Source of the DNA: Pelosinus sp. | GTDB taxonomy: Bacteria > Bacillota > Negativicutes > Propionisporales > Propionisporaceae | Reading direction: 5' to 3' | DNA length: 64,000 nt | Assembly: GCA_021372375.1 (NCBI GenBank) | Contig: JAJFUN010000198.1 | Span: forward strand, 1 to 64,000 | Shown here: in pieces, positions 26,783 through 36,171 of the stretch | Position numbering within the stretch: position 1 is the stretch's first letter | Layout: every line of letters begins with the position of its first letter | The notes under the pieces: generated by a model | Told to the model about the DNA's origin: nothing | Seen by the model: the letters and a program-made list of their open reading frames with translations, nothing else | The model's database searches: none | Program-made: the position numbers and the translations under genes

Positions 26783-28693
26783 CTAAGGCAGGCATGGAAA
26801 GGAAATACTAAATGTAGTTCCCGCGGTACTTGTCTCGATTTCTATTTTTGCTTTATGCCGCTCGGCAATTTGGTAACACATCGGCAGACCTAGTCCGGTA
26901 CCTGTATCTTTCGTAGTAATAAATGGTGTACCCAATTTACTTAATACCTTGGGCGGTATTCCTGAGCCCTGATCACTGATAACAAGTACCCCGCAATTTT
27001 CTTTTTGCAATGTGCGGATTACAACCTCACCGCCAAGCGGCATAGCATCAATGCTGTTTCGCACCAGATTAAGCATCAGCTGACGTATCTCGTTTTCATC
27101 CAGCAGCAAATTCTGCATTTTTGCCAGTTCAAGTTTTATGGCTACATTTGCTTCATTGGCCGCCGCCTGGATTAAGGGCAGCAACCATTCAATAATCGTA
27201 TTTAAAGACTGACTTGTCCGATTAGCCACCTTTTCCCGCGATAAAAACAGATATTCGCGAATAATGGCATTAGCTCTGTCTATTTCCTCTATCATTAGCG
27301 TCAATTGCTCTTTATTATCTTGATATATATTCTTTCTGCTCATGAGCTGCAGATAGCCGCGCACTGTTGTCAACGGGTTTCTAATCTCATGCGCAACCGC
27401 TGCGGCAATTTGACCGACAGATGCCATTTTCTCCTGATAAATAACTTGGGCCTGAGCATTTTCCAGCTCAGCATAGGCCTTTATCAATTCTTGGTTTTTT
27501 TGTTTTAATTGTTCTTCAATACACTTTCGCTCCGTAATTTCAGAGGACAAAGACAAATTAGCCTTAGACAAATCAGCTGTTCTTTGGTCTACCCGTGTTT
27601 CCAGTTCTTCCTGCGCCTCCAGCAAGGCTGCCTGCCGCATTTCAAGTGTACTGCTCATACTTAAAAAATCATCAGCCACCTTATCTAATTCGACAAATGA
27701 ACTTGGCCTAGAAACCAATTCACTAACCTTACTATAATTTCCAGCCGCCAGCGCATTTGTACTATGACTCAACTGCACCAACGGAGCAGCCACATTTTGC
27801 TGCAGCTGCTTGCGAAAACTCCACACCAAGGCCAGCCAAATTAAAACCATGGCCAAGATAAATATTGTAAAAGTTATAATATATGGACGTATCAGTACTA
27901 ATATCGGCGCCTGATCAACAATAACCCAGCCGACTCGCGGAATCTTTGCTGCATTGCCCAAATACATTGTTCCCGTATACTCATAGATATCAGCAGCGTC
28001 TCCCTTAAGACCCTTACGGAATATCTCTAATTGGCTCATATTAATTTGCTGCCTGACTAAATCCAGCTGGCTATGCGCAATCAGTGAGCCTGACTCATCC
28101 ACAATAAAAATGGAATTACCCTCAAGCACGCTGCTATTACCAGTAACTGCTAACTGAAAAAAGCTTAGATTTAATTCGCCCACCATACATCCGCCGTCTG
28201 ACAAACGTCTAACGAGATAAACAGTGGGACAGCCTGTGCGTAATGAGATAAACGGTTTTGATATATAAACACCATTTTGGCCGCTGTCTTTAAAGTCCGG
28301 CATATTTGACATATCGAGCCCTATATACATTGTATTATAAGGAACCATCAGCACAATTTTAGAATTGTTATTCAAACGATAAATTGCATCAAAATATTTG
28401 TTTGCTTCCCAAGTGCTCTCAATAAACACAGCAGCATCATTAGGTGCTGAATTTTCAGCTGCGCGTGCTGCCGCCTCCAATATTCGCACTCCGTTATCTA
28501 AATTCTGCTCAACCATTCTTGTCATAGAATAAACTACTCGCTGCTGATTATGAATAATCATTTGCATAAAAAAATAGCCCGCCACACCAATTGTTGCAAT
28601 CCAGATAATTAACAGCGGCAAAAACATCCACCTCTGCACAATTTGCAATAACATCCGATCCAGACTAAGAAACTCGCTTGCCTTTTTTCGCAT
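26783..28693 (-). CDS. membrane sensor histidine kinase with Cache-type sensor
   Basis: A 636-residue kinase. Two membrane segments (about 25-47 and 275-298) bracket an extracytoplasmic Cache-like domain (YNTMYIGLDMSNMPDF, GWVIVDQAP). A HAMP-like linker and a coiled coil follow, then HisKA (VAHEIRNPLTTVRGYLQLM) and HATPase with N box LVRNSIDAMP, G1 SDQGSGIP and G2 GTGLGLP. No response regulator adjoins. The build is like sporulation-type kinases that feed Spo0F or Spo0A, but that link is an inference. ATG 28693 was chosen over TTG 28708 on ribosome-site spacing. A binding protein is divergent from it. Confidence 0.88.
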   Translation of the reverse strand: MRKKASEFLSLDRMLLQIVQRWMFLPLLIIWIATIGVAGYFFMQMIIHNQQRVVYSMTRMVEQNLDNGVRILEAAARAAENSAPNDAAVFIESTWEANKYFDAIYRLNNNSKIVLMVPYNTMYIGLDMSNMPDFKDSGQNGVYISKPFISLRTGCPTVYLVRRLSDGGCMVGELNLSFFQLAVTGNSSVLEGNSIFIVDESGSLIAHSQLDLVRQQINMSQLEIFRKGLKGDAADIYEYTGTMYLGNAAKIPRVGWVIVDQAPILVLIRPYIITFTIFILAMVLIWLALVWSFRKQLQQNVAAPLVQLSHSTNALAAGNYSKVSELVSRPSSFVELDKVADDFLSMSSTLEMRQAALLEAQEELETRVDQRTADLSKANLSLSSEITERKCIEEQLKQKNQELIKAYAELENAQAQVIYQEKMASVGQIAAAVAHEIRNPLTTVRGYLQLMSRKNIYQDNKEQLTLMIEEIDRANAIIREYLFLSREKVANRTSQSLNTIIEWLLPLIQAAANEANVAIKLELAKMQNLLLDENEIRQLMLNLVRNSIDAMPLGGEVVIRTLQKENCGVLVISDQGSGIPPKVLSKLGTPFITTKDTGTGLGLPMCYQIAERHKAKIEIETSTAGTTFSISFPCLP

Positions 28694-28861
28694 AGAGCTT
28701 TGCCTCAACCCCTTCGGCCTTTGAAAAGTATACTTTTATACTCTCCTATACATTTCTCCCATTATAACCAAAATCCTCCTTTAATTTATATAAATATACA
28801 AAAAAGGTTTTAAATTGTAAATGTGGAATACAATTAAATATGTTGTTAGAGGAGTGGTATA

Positions 28862-30007
28862 ATGAACAAATTTAAGCTAATAGGAATAATAGTTGGTGCG
28901 GGGATACTGATTGCCCTGCTTTTGTCCTATTATAAAGTAACTATCTTCCAAAGGCCTATTGCAATAGGATTTGCCGCTAAACTTAGCGGCAAGCAAGCTG
29001 AACTTGGCGTACAGGAGCGAAATGGCGTTCAACTGGCTATAGAAGAGCTTAATGCTGCCGGCGGTATTGCCGGACGGCCCATTACACTAATTATCCGCGA
29101 TGATCTTGGCACCCCCAGCGGCGCTAAGAATGTTGACCGCGAATTAATTGCTGCCGGCGTATCCGCCATCATCGGCCATGCCACCAGCGAAGAAACTATT
29201 GCTGGCCTTGAAGTAACAGAACCTGCGCAAATTGTATTATTAGGGCCAACTATCTCCTCACCAGATTTTACCGGCAAATATAAATACTTTTTTAGAATAC
29301 ATCCCTCTTTCACAAATAGCGCCGAAGGGTTTGCCAAGCACATCTTCAGCGACCGCAAGCTAGACAAAATGGCAATTATATACGACTCTGATAATGCTGC
29401 CTATACTAAGACATACCAAAATACTTTTGCACAAAAATACCAGTCACTAGGCGGCAGCGTAGTAGGCACCGCCAGCTTTTCCGCGGCAACTACTGCTGAC
29501 TTTACGCCGCTCATCGAAAATTTACGAAAAAGTAATGCAGATGGACTGTTGATTATTGCCGCTGATATTGATACAGCCCTGATTGCCCAGCATAGCCGGC
29601 TGCTCAATTGGCAAGTACCGCTATTTTCATCAGGATGGGCGGAAACTGCAAGCTTAATTTATAATGGCGGCCAAGCCGTATCCGGCATGGAAATCGAAGA
29701 ATTTTACAGACTAGGCAGCCAATCTCCCAAATTTCTAGACTTCTTTAAACGCTATCAAGACCGTTTTGGCAAACCGCCCAGTTTTGGCGCATCCTTTGGT
29801 TATGAGTCCATGATGGTACTGGCTGCTGCCTTACAAAAAAACGATGGTAAAAAAGAAGGACTGCGTCAGGCCCTTTTAGCAACAAAAAACTTTCACGGCC
29901 TGATTGACAACTTTTCCTTTAATCAAAATGGCGATGTGGAACGCCCTTCTTATTTAAATGTTATTCAAGACGGAAAATTTGTAACGCGCCAAAAACTTAA
30001 TCCCTAA
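28862..30007 (+). CDS. membrane-anchored type 1 periplasmic binding protein
   Basis: A 381-residue Peripla_BP_6 protein. Residues 5-24 form a single hydrophobic anchor without a lipobox or clear cleavage site, so the protein probably stays in the inner membrane facing outwards. The ligand domain shows AIGFAAKLSGKQAELG, GVQLAIEELNAAGGIAGRP, and ASFGYESMMVLAAAL. No transporter genes adjoin. It is divergent from the sensor kinase across 168 bp, which suggests that it presents a ligand to that kinase. GAGGAG precedes the ATG. Confidence 0.85.
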   Translation: MNKFKLIGIIVGAGILIALLLSYYKVTIFQRPIAIGFAAKLSGKQAELGVQERNGVQLAIEELNAAGGIAGRPITLIIRDDLGTPSGAKNVDRELIAAGVSAIIGHATSEETIAGLEVTEPAQIVLLGPTISSPDFTGKYKYFFRIHPSFTNSAEGFAKHIFSDRKLDKMAIIYDSDNAAYTKTYQNTFAQKYQSLGGSVVGTASFSAATTADFTPLIENLRKSNADGLLIIAADIDTALIAQHSRLLNWQVPLFSSGWAETASLIYNGGQAVSGMEIEEFYRLGSQSPKFLDFFKRYQDRFGKPPSFGASFGYESMMVLAAALQKNDGKKEGLRQALLATKNFHGLIDNFSFNQNGDVERPSYLNVIQDGKFVTRQKLNP

Positions 30008-30071
30008 TCGTGCACTTAGCCTAAAAATCAGTCTGTACTTGCCAAAGCATCAAACTAGTACCCACTAAATA

Positions 30072-30941
30072 CTACTCCCTAATTACAAGTAAAACGCCGC
30101 CCAAAATCAGCCCTGCGCCCAGCCAAAAGGGCAAGCTGACTTGTTCGCCGAGAAACAGCCAGCCAAGTAAGGTTCCGACCAGCGGCTGAAAGAAAAAATA
30201 CAAGCCGCCCTGTCCGGCTTCCACCATCTGCAGACCCTTATTCCAAAAGTAGAAAGCGCCGGCGGTAGAAACAATACCCAGATAGAGCACCCCGCCGCCA
30301 ATTGCGGGAGTATTAAGTACTCGCAGCATATCCATGGTCAGTCCGTCAATAACAAAGGGTGTCATCACGACCGTTGCTGTAAAAATGGCATACGTGGTTA
30401 TCACCAGCTGTGAATACTCCGCTGGCACCAATTTTACCAATACAGAAAGCAGCGCCCAGGTAAGCGCCGCAATAATCAAAATAACTCCGCCCAGCTGAAA
30501 AGACGGCCCCATGTCGCCAATCCCGACAATTAACAATACACCGATTGTTGCGAGGCTTACTGAAGTCGCTTTGCGCAGCGTGACCCTTTCCTGCAGCAAA
30601 AGTCGGGCAAAAATTACCATAAAGGCTGGCGTTGCCGAAGTAATGACCGACCCCATTTGAGCAGATGACAGCTTGGTACCGGCAAACTGCGCCCATATAG
30701 AAATAAAGTAACCAACTACACCCATAAGAATTACCACGGGAATATGCCTTTTGCCGATATGCCAGGACTGTTTAGTCACTATCCCGACAAGCACCAACGT
30801 CATTAAGGCTACAACATACCGCAGCCACACCAGTTCCATAGGTTCAATTACCGCGAGTACTGCTTTACTTACCACATACATGCCGCCCCAAATACTGGCA
30901 GCCAATGTTAAATATACTGCGCCGAGATATTTATTTTCCAT
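30072..30941 (-). CDS. EamA/DMT family transporter
   Basis: A 289-residue protein with ten hydrophobic segments in two EamA repeats. Each repeat begins with the family pattern (LAASIWGGMYVVSK; then ALTWALLSVLVK). The second repeat ends FFFQPLVGTLLGWLFLGE. Members export metabolites such as amino acids or S-adenosylmethionine analogues; the substrate is not predictable. GAGG precedes the ATG. Single gene. Confidence 0.85.
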   Translation of the reverse strand: MENKYLGAVYLTLAASIWGGMYVVSKAVLAVIEPMELVWLRYVVALMTLVLVGIVTKQSWHIGKRHIPVVILMGVVGYFISIWAQFAGTKLSSAQMGSVITSATPAFMVIFARLLLQERVTLRKATSVSLATIGVLLIVGIGDMGPSFQLGGVILIIAALTWALLSVLVKLVPAEYSQLVITTYAIFTATVVMTPFVIDGLTMDMLRVLNTPAIGGGVLYLGIVSTAGAFYFWNKGLQMVEAGQGGLYFFFQPLVGTLLGWLFLGEQVSLPFWLGAGLILGGVLLVIRE

Positions 30942-30997
30942 CCGTTTACCTCTACATTTTTATTTCTAGTTACTATATTTATCTGCAAAAATAACAA

Positions 30998-31030
30998 ACT
31001 CCTGCTAATCGGCGTAGATTTTGCAGGAGT
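30998..31030. terminator. hairpin upstream of exonuclease III gene
   Basis: Arms ACTCCTGC / GCAGGAGT with a 17-nt loop. It lies between the divergent EamA and exonuclease genes, so it is not an obvious terminator and may be a leader structure. Confidence 0.25.
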
Positions 31031-31134
31031 ATTGTTAAACGTTTTTGTTATTACACGTGGAATTTGCTGAAGGATTTTTGCCTGATGCCGAGAAATGCTC
31101 TTATAGAAAACCTTATAGAAACGAGGACACTACA

Positions 31135-31890
31135 ATGAAATTAATCTCCTGGAATGTAAACGGCCTTAGAGCTTGTCTTACTAAAGGATTTGCTGATTTT
31201 TTCACACAAATCAATGCTGATATTTTTTGTATTCAAGAAACCAAGATGCAGCCCGGTCAAGCCGAAATAGTATTTCCCGGCTATGAAGTTTACTGGAATA
31301 GCGCAGTAAAAAAGGGCTACTCCGGTACGCTTATTCTGACTAAAAGCAAGCCAATCGCTGTCACTAATGGCATAAACCTTGCGCATCATGACCAGGAAGG
31401 CCGCGTCATTACACTAGAGTTTGCTGACTTTTTTATGGTCACTGTCTATACCCCAAACTCCCAGCGTGAACTAGCCAGACTGGATTACCGCCTGCAGTGG
31501 GAAGATGATTTTCGCGCCTATCTGTTAGCGCTTGATAAAACCAAACCGGTTATAGTCTGCGGCGACCTCAATGTAGCACACCAGGAAATTGATATCAAAA
31601 ACCCTAAATCCAACCGCAAAAACGCAGGCTTCACTGATGAAGAGCGAGGCAAAATGACGGCGCTTTTAGCCTCAGGCTTTACTGATGCCTTCCGCTATTT
31701 ATATCCTGACAAAACAGATGCCTATACCTGGTGGTCATATTTTATGAAAGCGCGTGAGCGAAATATCGGCTGGCGGATTGACTATTTTTTAGTATCAAAT
31801 CGACTGCAGACCTCTATTTTGGATGCTGCCATTTATCCAGACATTCTGGGAAGCGACCATTGTCCTATCAGCTTAGAACTTAAGGAATAG
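31135..31890 (+). CDS. xth: exodeoxyribonuclease III
   Basis: A 251-residue AP endonuclease and 3'-exonuclease of base-excision repair. All family motifs are present: [17 protein letters not shown] (catalytic Glu), [26 protein letters not shown] and the terminal GSDHCPISL (Asp-His). The start at ATG 31135 follows CGAGGAC; the frame can be read further upstream but without homology. Its last 11 bp overlap the end of the convergent LysE gene. Confidence 0.95.
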   Translation: MKLISWNVNGLRACLTKGFADFFTQINADIFCIQETKMQPGQAEIVFPGYEVYWNSAVKKGYSGTLILTKSKPIAVTNGINLAHHDQEGRVITLEFADFFMVTVYTPNSQRELARLDYRLQWEDDFRAYLLALDKTKPVIVCGDLNVAHQEIDIKNPKSNRKNAGFTDEERGKMTALLASGFTDAFRYLYPDKTDAYTWWSYFMKARERNIGWRIDYFLVSNRLQTSILDAAIYPDILGSDHCPISLELKE

Positions 31891-32485
31891 CCGCCACCAT
31901 ATATACTGCGGAACCCCAGATAAAAAGGGCTGAAGTTTTGCCCAGTAAGCCCCCGCTGCTAAACCACGCCTTGCTCCCAGCTACCCTACCAAGCAGGGCC
32001 AAGCAAAAAAACCAGAGCCAGGAAACCAGAATACAAGCCATTGTAAATAACATTTTTTCTTGCCCCTCGTAGCTAAGCGAACTTGTTCCAATAACACCGA
32101 TAGTATCAAGCACAGCATGGGGATTGAGCAGCGATACACTAACGGCAAACAATATCTGCTGTTTACCAGATAGCCCTTGCTCTGTTTGGGTTTGCCTCGC
32201 TGCACCAGAACCCTGCCAGGTCAGCCAGCCCATATACAGTAAAAACAATGCGCCCGCACCAATTAGCACATTTTTAAATAAAGCAAATTTTAAAAGCAGT
32301 AAGGAAACGCCTTGTACCGCCAAAAGTATTAATATGGTATCACAAACAGAGGCTGCTGCCACTACCGGCAACGCACGCCAAAAGTTGGGCTGCGCTGCGC
32401 CTTGATTAAAAACGAATAAATTTTGCACACCAAGCGGCATAATTAGTCCAAAAGCTAAAATAAGCCCATGTAAAAATGATTGCAA
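31880..32485 (-). CDS. LysE/ArgO family amino acid exporter
   Basis: A 201-residue protein with six hydrophobic segments. The N-terminal [17 protein letters not shown] and the central [18 protein letters not shown] are LysE/ArgO signatures; these proteins export basic amino acids. The start TTG 32485 is seven bases after AGGAGAAGGGG; TTG 32509 is also in frame but has no ribosome site. The gene overlaps exonuclease III tail to tail. A family A repeat lies directly upstream. Confidence 0.85.
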   Translation of the reverse strand: MQSFLHGLILAFGLIMPLGVQNLFVFNQGAAQPNFWRALPVVAAASVCDTILILLAVQGVSLLLLKFALFKNVLIGAGALFLLYMGWLTWQGSGAARQTQTEQGLSGKQQILFAVSVSLLNPHAVLDTIGVIGTSSLSYEGQEKMLFTMACILVSWLWFFCLALLGRVAGSKAWFSSGGLLGKTSALFIWGSAVYMVAAIP

Positions 32486-32512
32486 ATAAATTCCCCTTCT
32501 CCTTCTCAATTT

Positions 32513-32590
32513 AAGAGGCTGTTACAAAATGCTCAGATGCTAAACGCTCGCAAAATGAGCAACGCAGATGAGTATTTGTAACAGTCTCTA
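32513..32590 (+). repeat. MITE-like repeat family A, copy 2
   Basis: A 78-bp element with ends AGGCTGTTACAAAATGC and AGTATTTGTAACAGTC. It shares ends, CAGATGCTA and ACGCAGATG with the copy at 15497-15620, but the GC-rich centre is shorter. Confidence 0.7.
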
Positions 32591-32597
32591 TTATAAT

Positions 32598-33851
32598 TTA
32601 TATTTTTTTGCCTGCAATATACCGCCCGTGAATTTGTGATGGTTCACCGGTGTAAATAAACCGCTGCAGCCGTTCCTCCAGCGAAAGGCCTAAATCTGCT
32701 CTGTCTTTTATGACAAGGGCATCAAAAGCATACCCTTCTTCAAAGCTACCCACCTTACCAAAGAAACTACCGCCGCCTTTTGTCGCCAGATAAAAGCCTT
32801 CCGCCAAGGTAAGCGGCTTTTGCGAATTATCTCGCAGAAAATTAACTTTTGAAAGTTGAATTGCTTTTACAATGGCCTCAGGTATTGATAAAGAATGACC
32901 TGCCCCAATATCACTGCCAAGACCAACCCTCACCCCGGCCTGCAGCAATTTACGCGCCGGCATAATACCACTAGTCAAGTTCAGATTGGAATCCGGGCAA
33001 TGTACGGCCACAACCTGCTGTCTGGCCATACAGGAAATAGCGTCAGCCGACAAATGGATACAATGCGCCATTAAGGTCGGTGTCTGACCAAATAAATTAT
33101 AGTAATCATATACATTATGATACTCTCTTTGCCCGGGAAATAATTCGCGCACCCAGGCTATTTCGCTGAGGTTTTCCGCTAAATGCGACTGCACCGGCAG
33201 GTTATATTTAACTGCTATTTCGCCAAGCCCCGCAAGTAGTGTCCCGGTACTGGTCGGGGCAAAGCGCGGCGTAATGATAGGCTTTACTAAAGTGTTTCCT
33301 GCCCACTCGCAAAGTAGTTTTTCGGTAGCGGCCAGCGACTCTGATGTATTTTCTTTAAGAAATTCCGGACAATTTGCATCCATATTTACCTTGCCGACAT
33401 AGGCGCCGATTCCTTTACGCACAAGTATTTGAAAGAGCAGGCAATTACTTTGCTGATGAATAGTCCCAAATACCGCTGCCCTAGTGGTACCTTGCTTTAT
33501 CAGCTCCTCGGCAAATAGTGCATACACCTTGGCAGCATAATCAGTACTCTGAAATTTGCCTTCCTCGGGAAAAGTATAATGATTTAGCCAATCCAAAAGC
33601 TCCATATCAAGTCCAAAGCCTCTTTGCATAAACTGCGCGGCATGGGTATGCAAATCCACAAAACCCGGTATAATTAAATCTCCTGTACAGTCTTCCACGC
33701 CAAGCCCTTGATATTCTTGCGGCAGCATTTGATAAATGCCGCGCACTTTGCCACACTGAACCACCAGATAGCTATTTTCATGAATAGCAAATTCCCCAAG
33801 CATAGGTGTAAAAATAATATCGCCCTTTAAAATCAACAATTCGCGTGCCAT
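32598..33851 (-). CDS. guaD: guanine deaminase
   Basis: A 417-residue amidohydrolase that converts guanine to xanthine in purine salvage. The zinc ligands are visible: GFVDLHTHAAQF (HxH), QSHLAE, MAHCIHL and GSDIGAG. Blocks typical of GuaD rather than other ATZ/TRZ enzymes are EWLNHYTFPEE-like DWLNHYTFPEE, AAVFGTIHQQS and ITPRFAPTS. The length is normal. The gene is single, with TGGTGGA before the ATG. Confidence 0.93.
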   Translation of the reverse strand: MARELLILKGDIIFTPMLGEFAIHENSYLVVQCGKVRGIYQMLPQEYQGLGVEDCTGDLIIPGFVDLHTHAAQFMQRGFGLDMELLDWLNHYTFPEEGKFQSTDYAAKVYALFAEELIKQGTTRAAVFGTIHQQSNCLLFQILVRKGIGAYVGKVNMDANCPEFLKENTSESLAATEKLLCEWAGNTLVKPIITPRFAPTSTGTLLAGLGEIAVKYNLPVQSHLAENLSEIAWVRELFPGQREYHNVYDYYNLFGQTPTLMAHCIHLSADAISCMARQQVVAVHCPDSNLNLTSGIMPARKLLQAGVRVGLGSDIGAGHSLSIPEAIVKAIQLSKVNFLRDNSQKPLTLAEGFYLATKGGGSFFGKVGSFEEGYAFDALVIKDRADLGLSLEERLQRFIYTGEPSQIHGRYIAGKKI

Positions 33852-33920
33852 AATCCACCAAATTCCTTTGTTTTAATAGTTACATATATTTCCTTAAAAA
33901 AACAAAATTCCTGCTTTGTA

Positions 33921-34391
33921 CTACCTATTAAGCCACCATATACTAAGATTTAATAAACAAGCGTAAGAAACCCAAACGAGGTAAGGAATCAGCAGCCAAC
34001 CGGCTACTTGTGATCTGCAAAGAAATTCATGGATTGTCGCAATAATTGCCAGCCATAGGGCCAAAATTGCGAATAACCCCCCCAGCATAGAACGCATTCC
34101 AAAAAATATAAAGGACCAGCCGACATTTAACGCCAGCTGCGTACCGAATAACAAGTATGCTGCCGTATTTTGTCTTACACTTCGCCGTTTGCGCCAAACA
34201 ATGTATATCGATAGCCCCATAAGAATATACAACACAGTCCACACCGGGCCAAAAATCCAATTGGGCGGCGTAAAGAAGGGCTTTTTGAGCACTCCATACC
34301 AGGTATCTACTGACTGCATGGTAAAAATTGCACCAATACCGCCGGCGCCAAGACAAAGCGCCAAACTAATAATCAGTTTGCGTATATCCAA
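33921..34391 (-). CDS. tspO: TspO/MBR family protein
   Basis: A 156-residue membrane protein with five helices. The family motif PPNWIFGPVWTVLYILMG and the later ALNVGWSFIFFG and YLVWVSYACLLNLSIWWLN are clear. Members bind porphyrins and other ring compounds and take part in stress signalling. The start is TTG 34391, eight bases after AAGGAGG; this gives exactly the usual family length. Family B repeat sequence starts 20 bp upstream. Confidence 0.92.
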   Translation of the reverse strand: MDIRKLIISLALCLGAGGIGAIFTMQSVDTWYGVLKKPFFTPPNWIFGPVWTVLYILMGLSIYIVWRKRRSVRQNTAAYLLFGTQLALNVGWSFIFFGMRSMLGGLFAILALWLAIIATIHEFLCRSQVAGWLLIPYLVWVSYACLLNLSIWWLNR

Positions 34392-34412
34392 TATCAGCAC
34401 CTCCTTGTATAG

Positions 34413-34513
34413 ATTTAACGCACAAAGAAATTTTGCTAACAAGCGAACAGCGCTCGTGGCACGGGGCACTTGATTTTAAAGCTAAAAGCCCCGTGCCAAA
34501 TATTTAATGCGTT
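34413..34513 (-). repeat. MITE-like repeat family B, copy 2
   Basis: About 101 bp, inverted relative to the copy at 3297-3397. Its reverse complement shares GCATTAAATATTTGGC, CCCCGTGC and TTTGTGCGTTAAAT with that copy. An inner dyad (GGCACGGGGC / GCCCCGTGCC) is stronger here. The remaining gap to 34690 shows no gene. Confidence 0.6.
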
Positions 34514-34690
34514 ATTCTAGTTCTATTAGTTTGCCGAGATGCCGCTGCAAATATTAACAGCTCATGTTATGTAAGATATGAAAGGCTATGGAATCATTTC
34601 CTTTAATCCCATTTGCGCTGCAAAAAAGCCGTAATTAAATACATCTACGTGATGCTTAACCACGACTTTTTACCATCCTCTGCTATCAGT

Positions 34691-36073
34691 TTATATCCAT
34701 TCTTTAGTACTGTCCCAATCGCCTTTTATTCTGGCCTCTGTCTTGGTTTTAGCCTGATCCGTAACTTTATGTTCAAGCGCCTGCTGATAATAAGTAAGCG
34801 CTTCTTCCTTATTGCCGGCTAGTTCTAGTGCCTGAGCCAGATTGAAGTACGCCCCATCGTATGCCTTATCTAATTCCAGGCAGTGCCTAAACTCCAAAGT
34901 TGCCGCCTCGTACCTGCCCGTCGCGCCGTAAACATTGCCGCGCCCGTCATAATAATTCGGCTCAGTCGGCTTTAAATCAATTGCTTTAGTAAAGTCAGCC
35001 TCAGCCTCTGTATATTTACGGCTTTGATATTCCGCATAACCCCGTTCAGCATAATACGCCGCCTGCTTGGGATTCAGGAGAATTAGCTTGTCACAGAGAA
35101 TTATACCAAAATCAAACCGACCCTTTTGGTTTTGCTCTGACGCCAAATAAAGAAAATGCATTTCTTGATGATCGTCTAATGCTACCGCTTTTTTATAATC
35201 AGCCAGAGACTCTTTGTGTCGTCCCATCTTGTCATAAGTATAGCTGCGAGAATAATACCCATCATATTTGGCAAGGGCAATAAGCCTAGCGGAGTCTGCC
35301 TGTGCCAAAGCATATTGTCCTGCCGCACAATACGCTTCCACACGGCATTTATACGCGTCAACGTCTTTAGGATTAAGTTTGATAACTTGTGTATAGTCGG
35401 CAACAGCAAGCTCAAACTGTCCCTTGGCAATATAAACCATGCCTCTGTGCAAATAAGCCTCCCGTTTTGCCGGTTCCAGCTCAATAATTTTACTGAAATC
35501 CAAGAGGGCTGCATCATACTCCTTTTGCCTAAAATGTATCTCCCCGCGATTCATATAACATTGCACATTTTTAGGATTTAACCCGATTGCCATACTGTAT
35601 TCTCTAACAGCCTCAGCGTATTGCCCGCTCTCATCGCATACTGCGGCACGCAGAGAATAAACAGCCATATTTTGAGGATCAATCCGCCTTGCTGTGTCCA
35701 AGTCCGCTAATGCCAGCTTGTATTTGCCTTTAATTCCATAAATAGTGCCCCGATTTAAATAGGCCGTAGCATCTGACACCTGAAAGGAAATGGCTTTTGT
35801 CAAATCATATAATGCTAAATCATATTCCTTTTTCTGCATGTAAGCAATGCCCCGGTATGTATATCCCCAATACGAATTAGGCACCAGGTCAATGGCCTTA
35901 CTATAGTCAGCAATTTCTTTATCATAATCCTTTTGATCCTGATACGTATTACCTTCCTGAATCCACTGCTCGGCACTTTGTTCTTCACCGCTGACCGTCG
36001 CCAAAGAAAAGCTAAAAAAAAACAAAGTCATGACAATAAGTTGCCTGTACTCAACAATATGCAAACTATTCAC
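34691..36073 (-). CDS. exported tetratricopeptide-repeat protein
   Basis: A 460-residue protein with a hydrophobic N-terminus (LIVMTLFFFSFSLATVSG, cleavage probably after VSG) followed by about twelve TPR units of 34 residues. The G-x2-Y-A and DPQNMAVY patterns are regular from residue 32 to 440. It is likely a periplasmic scaffold for protein contacts. The start is uncertain: GTG 36073 has a poor ribosome site and ATG 36031 is also possible. Function and partners are unknown. Confidence 0.75.
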   Translation of the reverse strand: MNSLHIVEYRQLIVMTLFFFSFSLATVSGEEQSAEQWIQEGNTYQDQKDYDKEIADYSKAIDLVPNSYWGYTYRGIAYMQKKEYDLALYDLTKAISFQVSDATAYLNRGTIYGIKGKYKLALADLDTARRIDPQNMAVYSLRAAVCDESGQYAEAVREYSMAIGLNPKNVQCYMNRGEIHFRQKEYDAALLDFSKIIELEPAKREAYLHRGMVYIAKGQFELAVADYTQVIKLNPKDVDAYKCRVEAYCAAGQYALAQADSARLIALAKYDGYYSRSYTYDKMGRHKESLADYKKAVALDDHQEMHFLYLASEQNQKGRFDFGIILCDKLILLNPKQAAYYAERGYAEYQSRKYTEAEADFTKAIDLKPTEPNYYDGRGNVYGATGRYEAATLEFRHCLELDKAYDGAYFNLAQALELAGNKEEALTYYQQALEHKVTDQAKTKTEARIKGDWDSTKEWI

Positions 36074-36171
36074 ACCCTATCATTTTATGTAATTCTGTTA
36101 ATTTCTTTGTAATTGCCAAAGCTCCTGCTTTTTCGCCTATGCTAAAGAAGAAGACTTACAGCCCTAAATTA

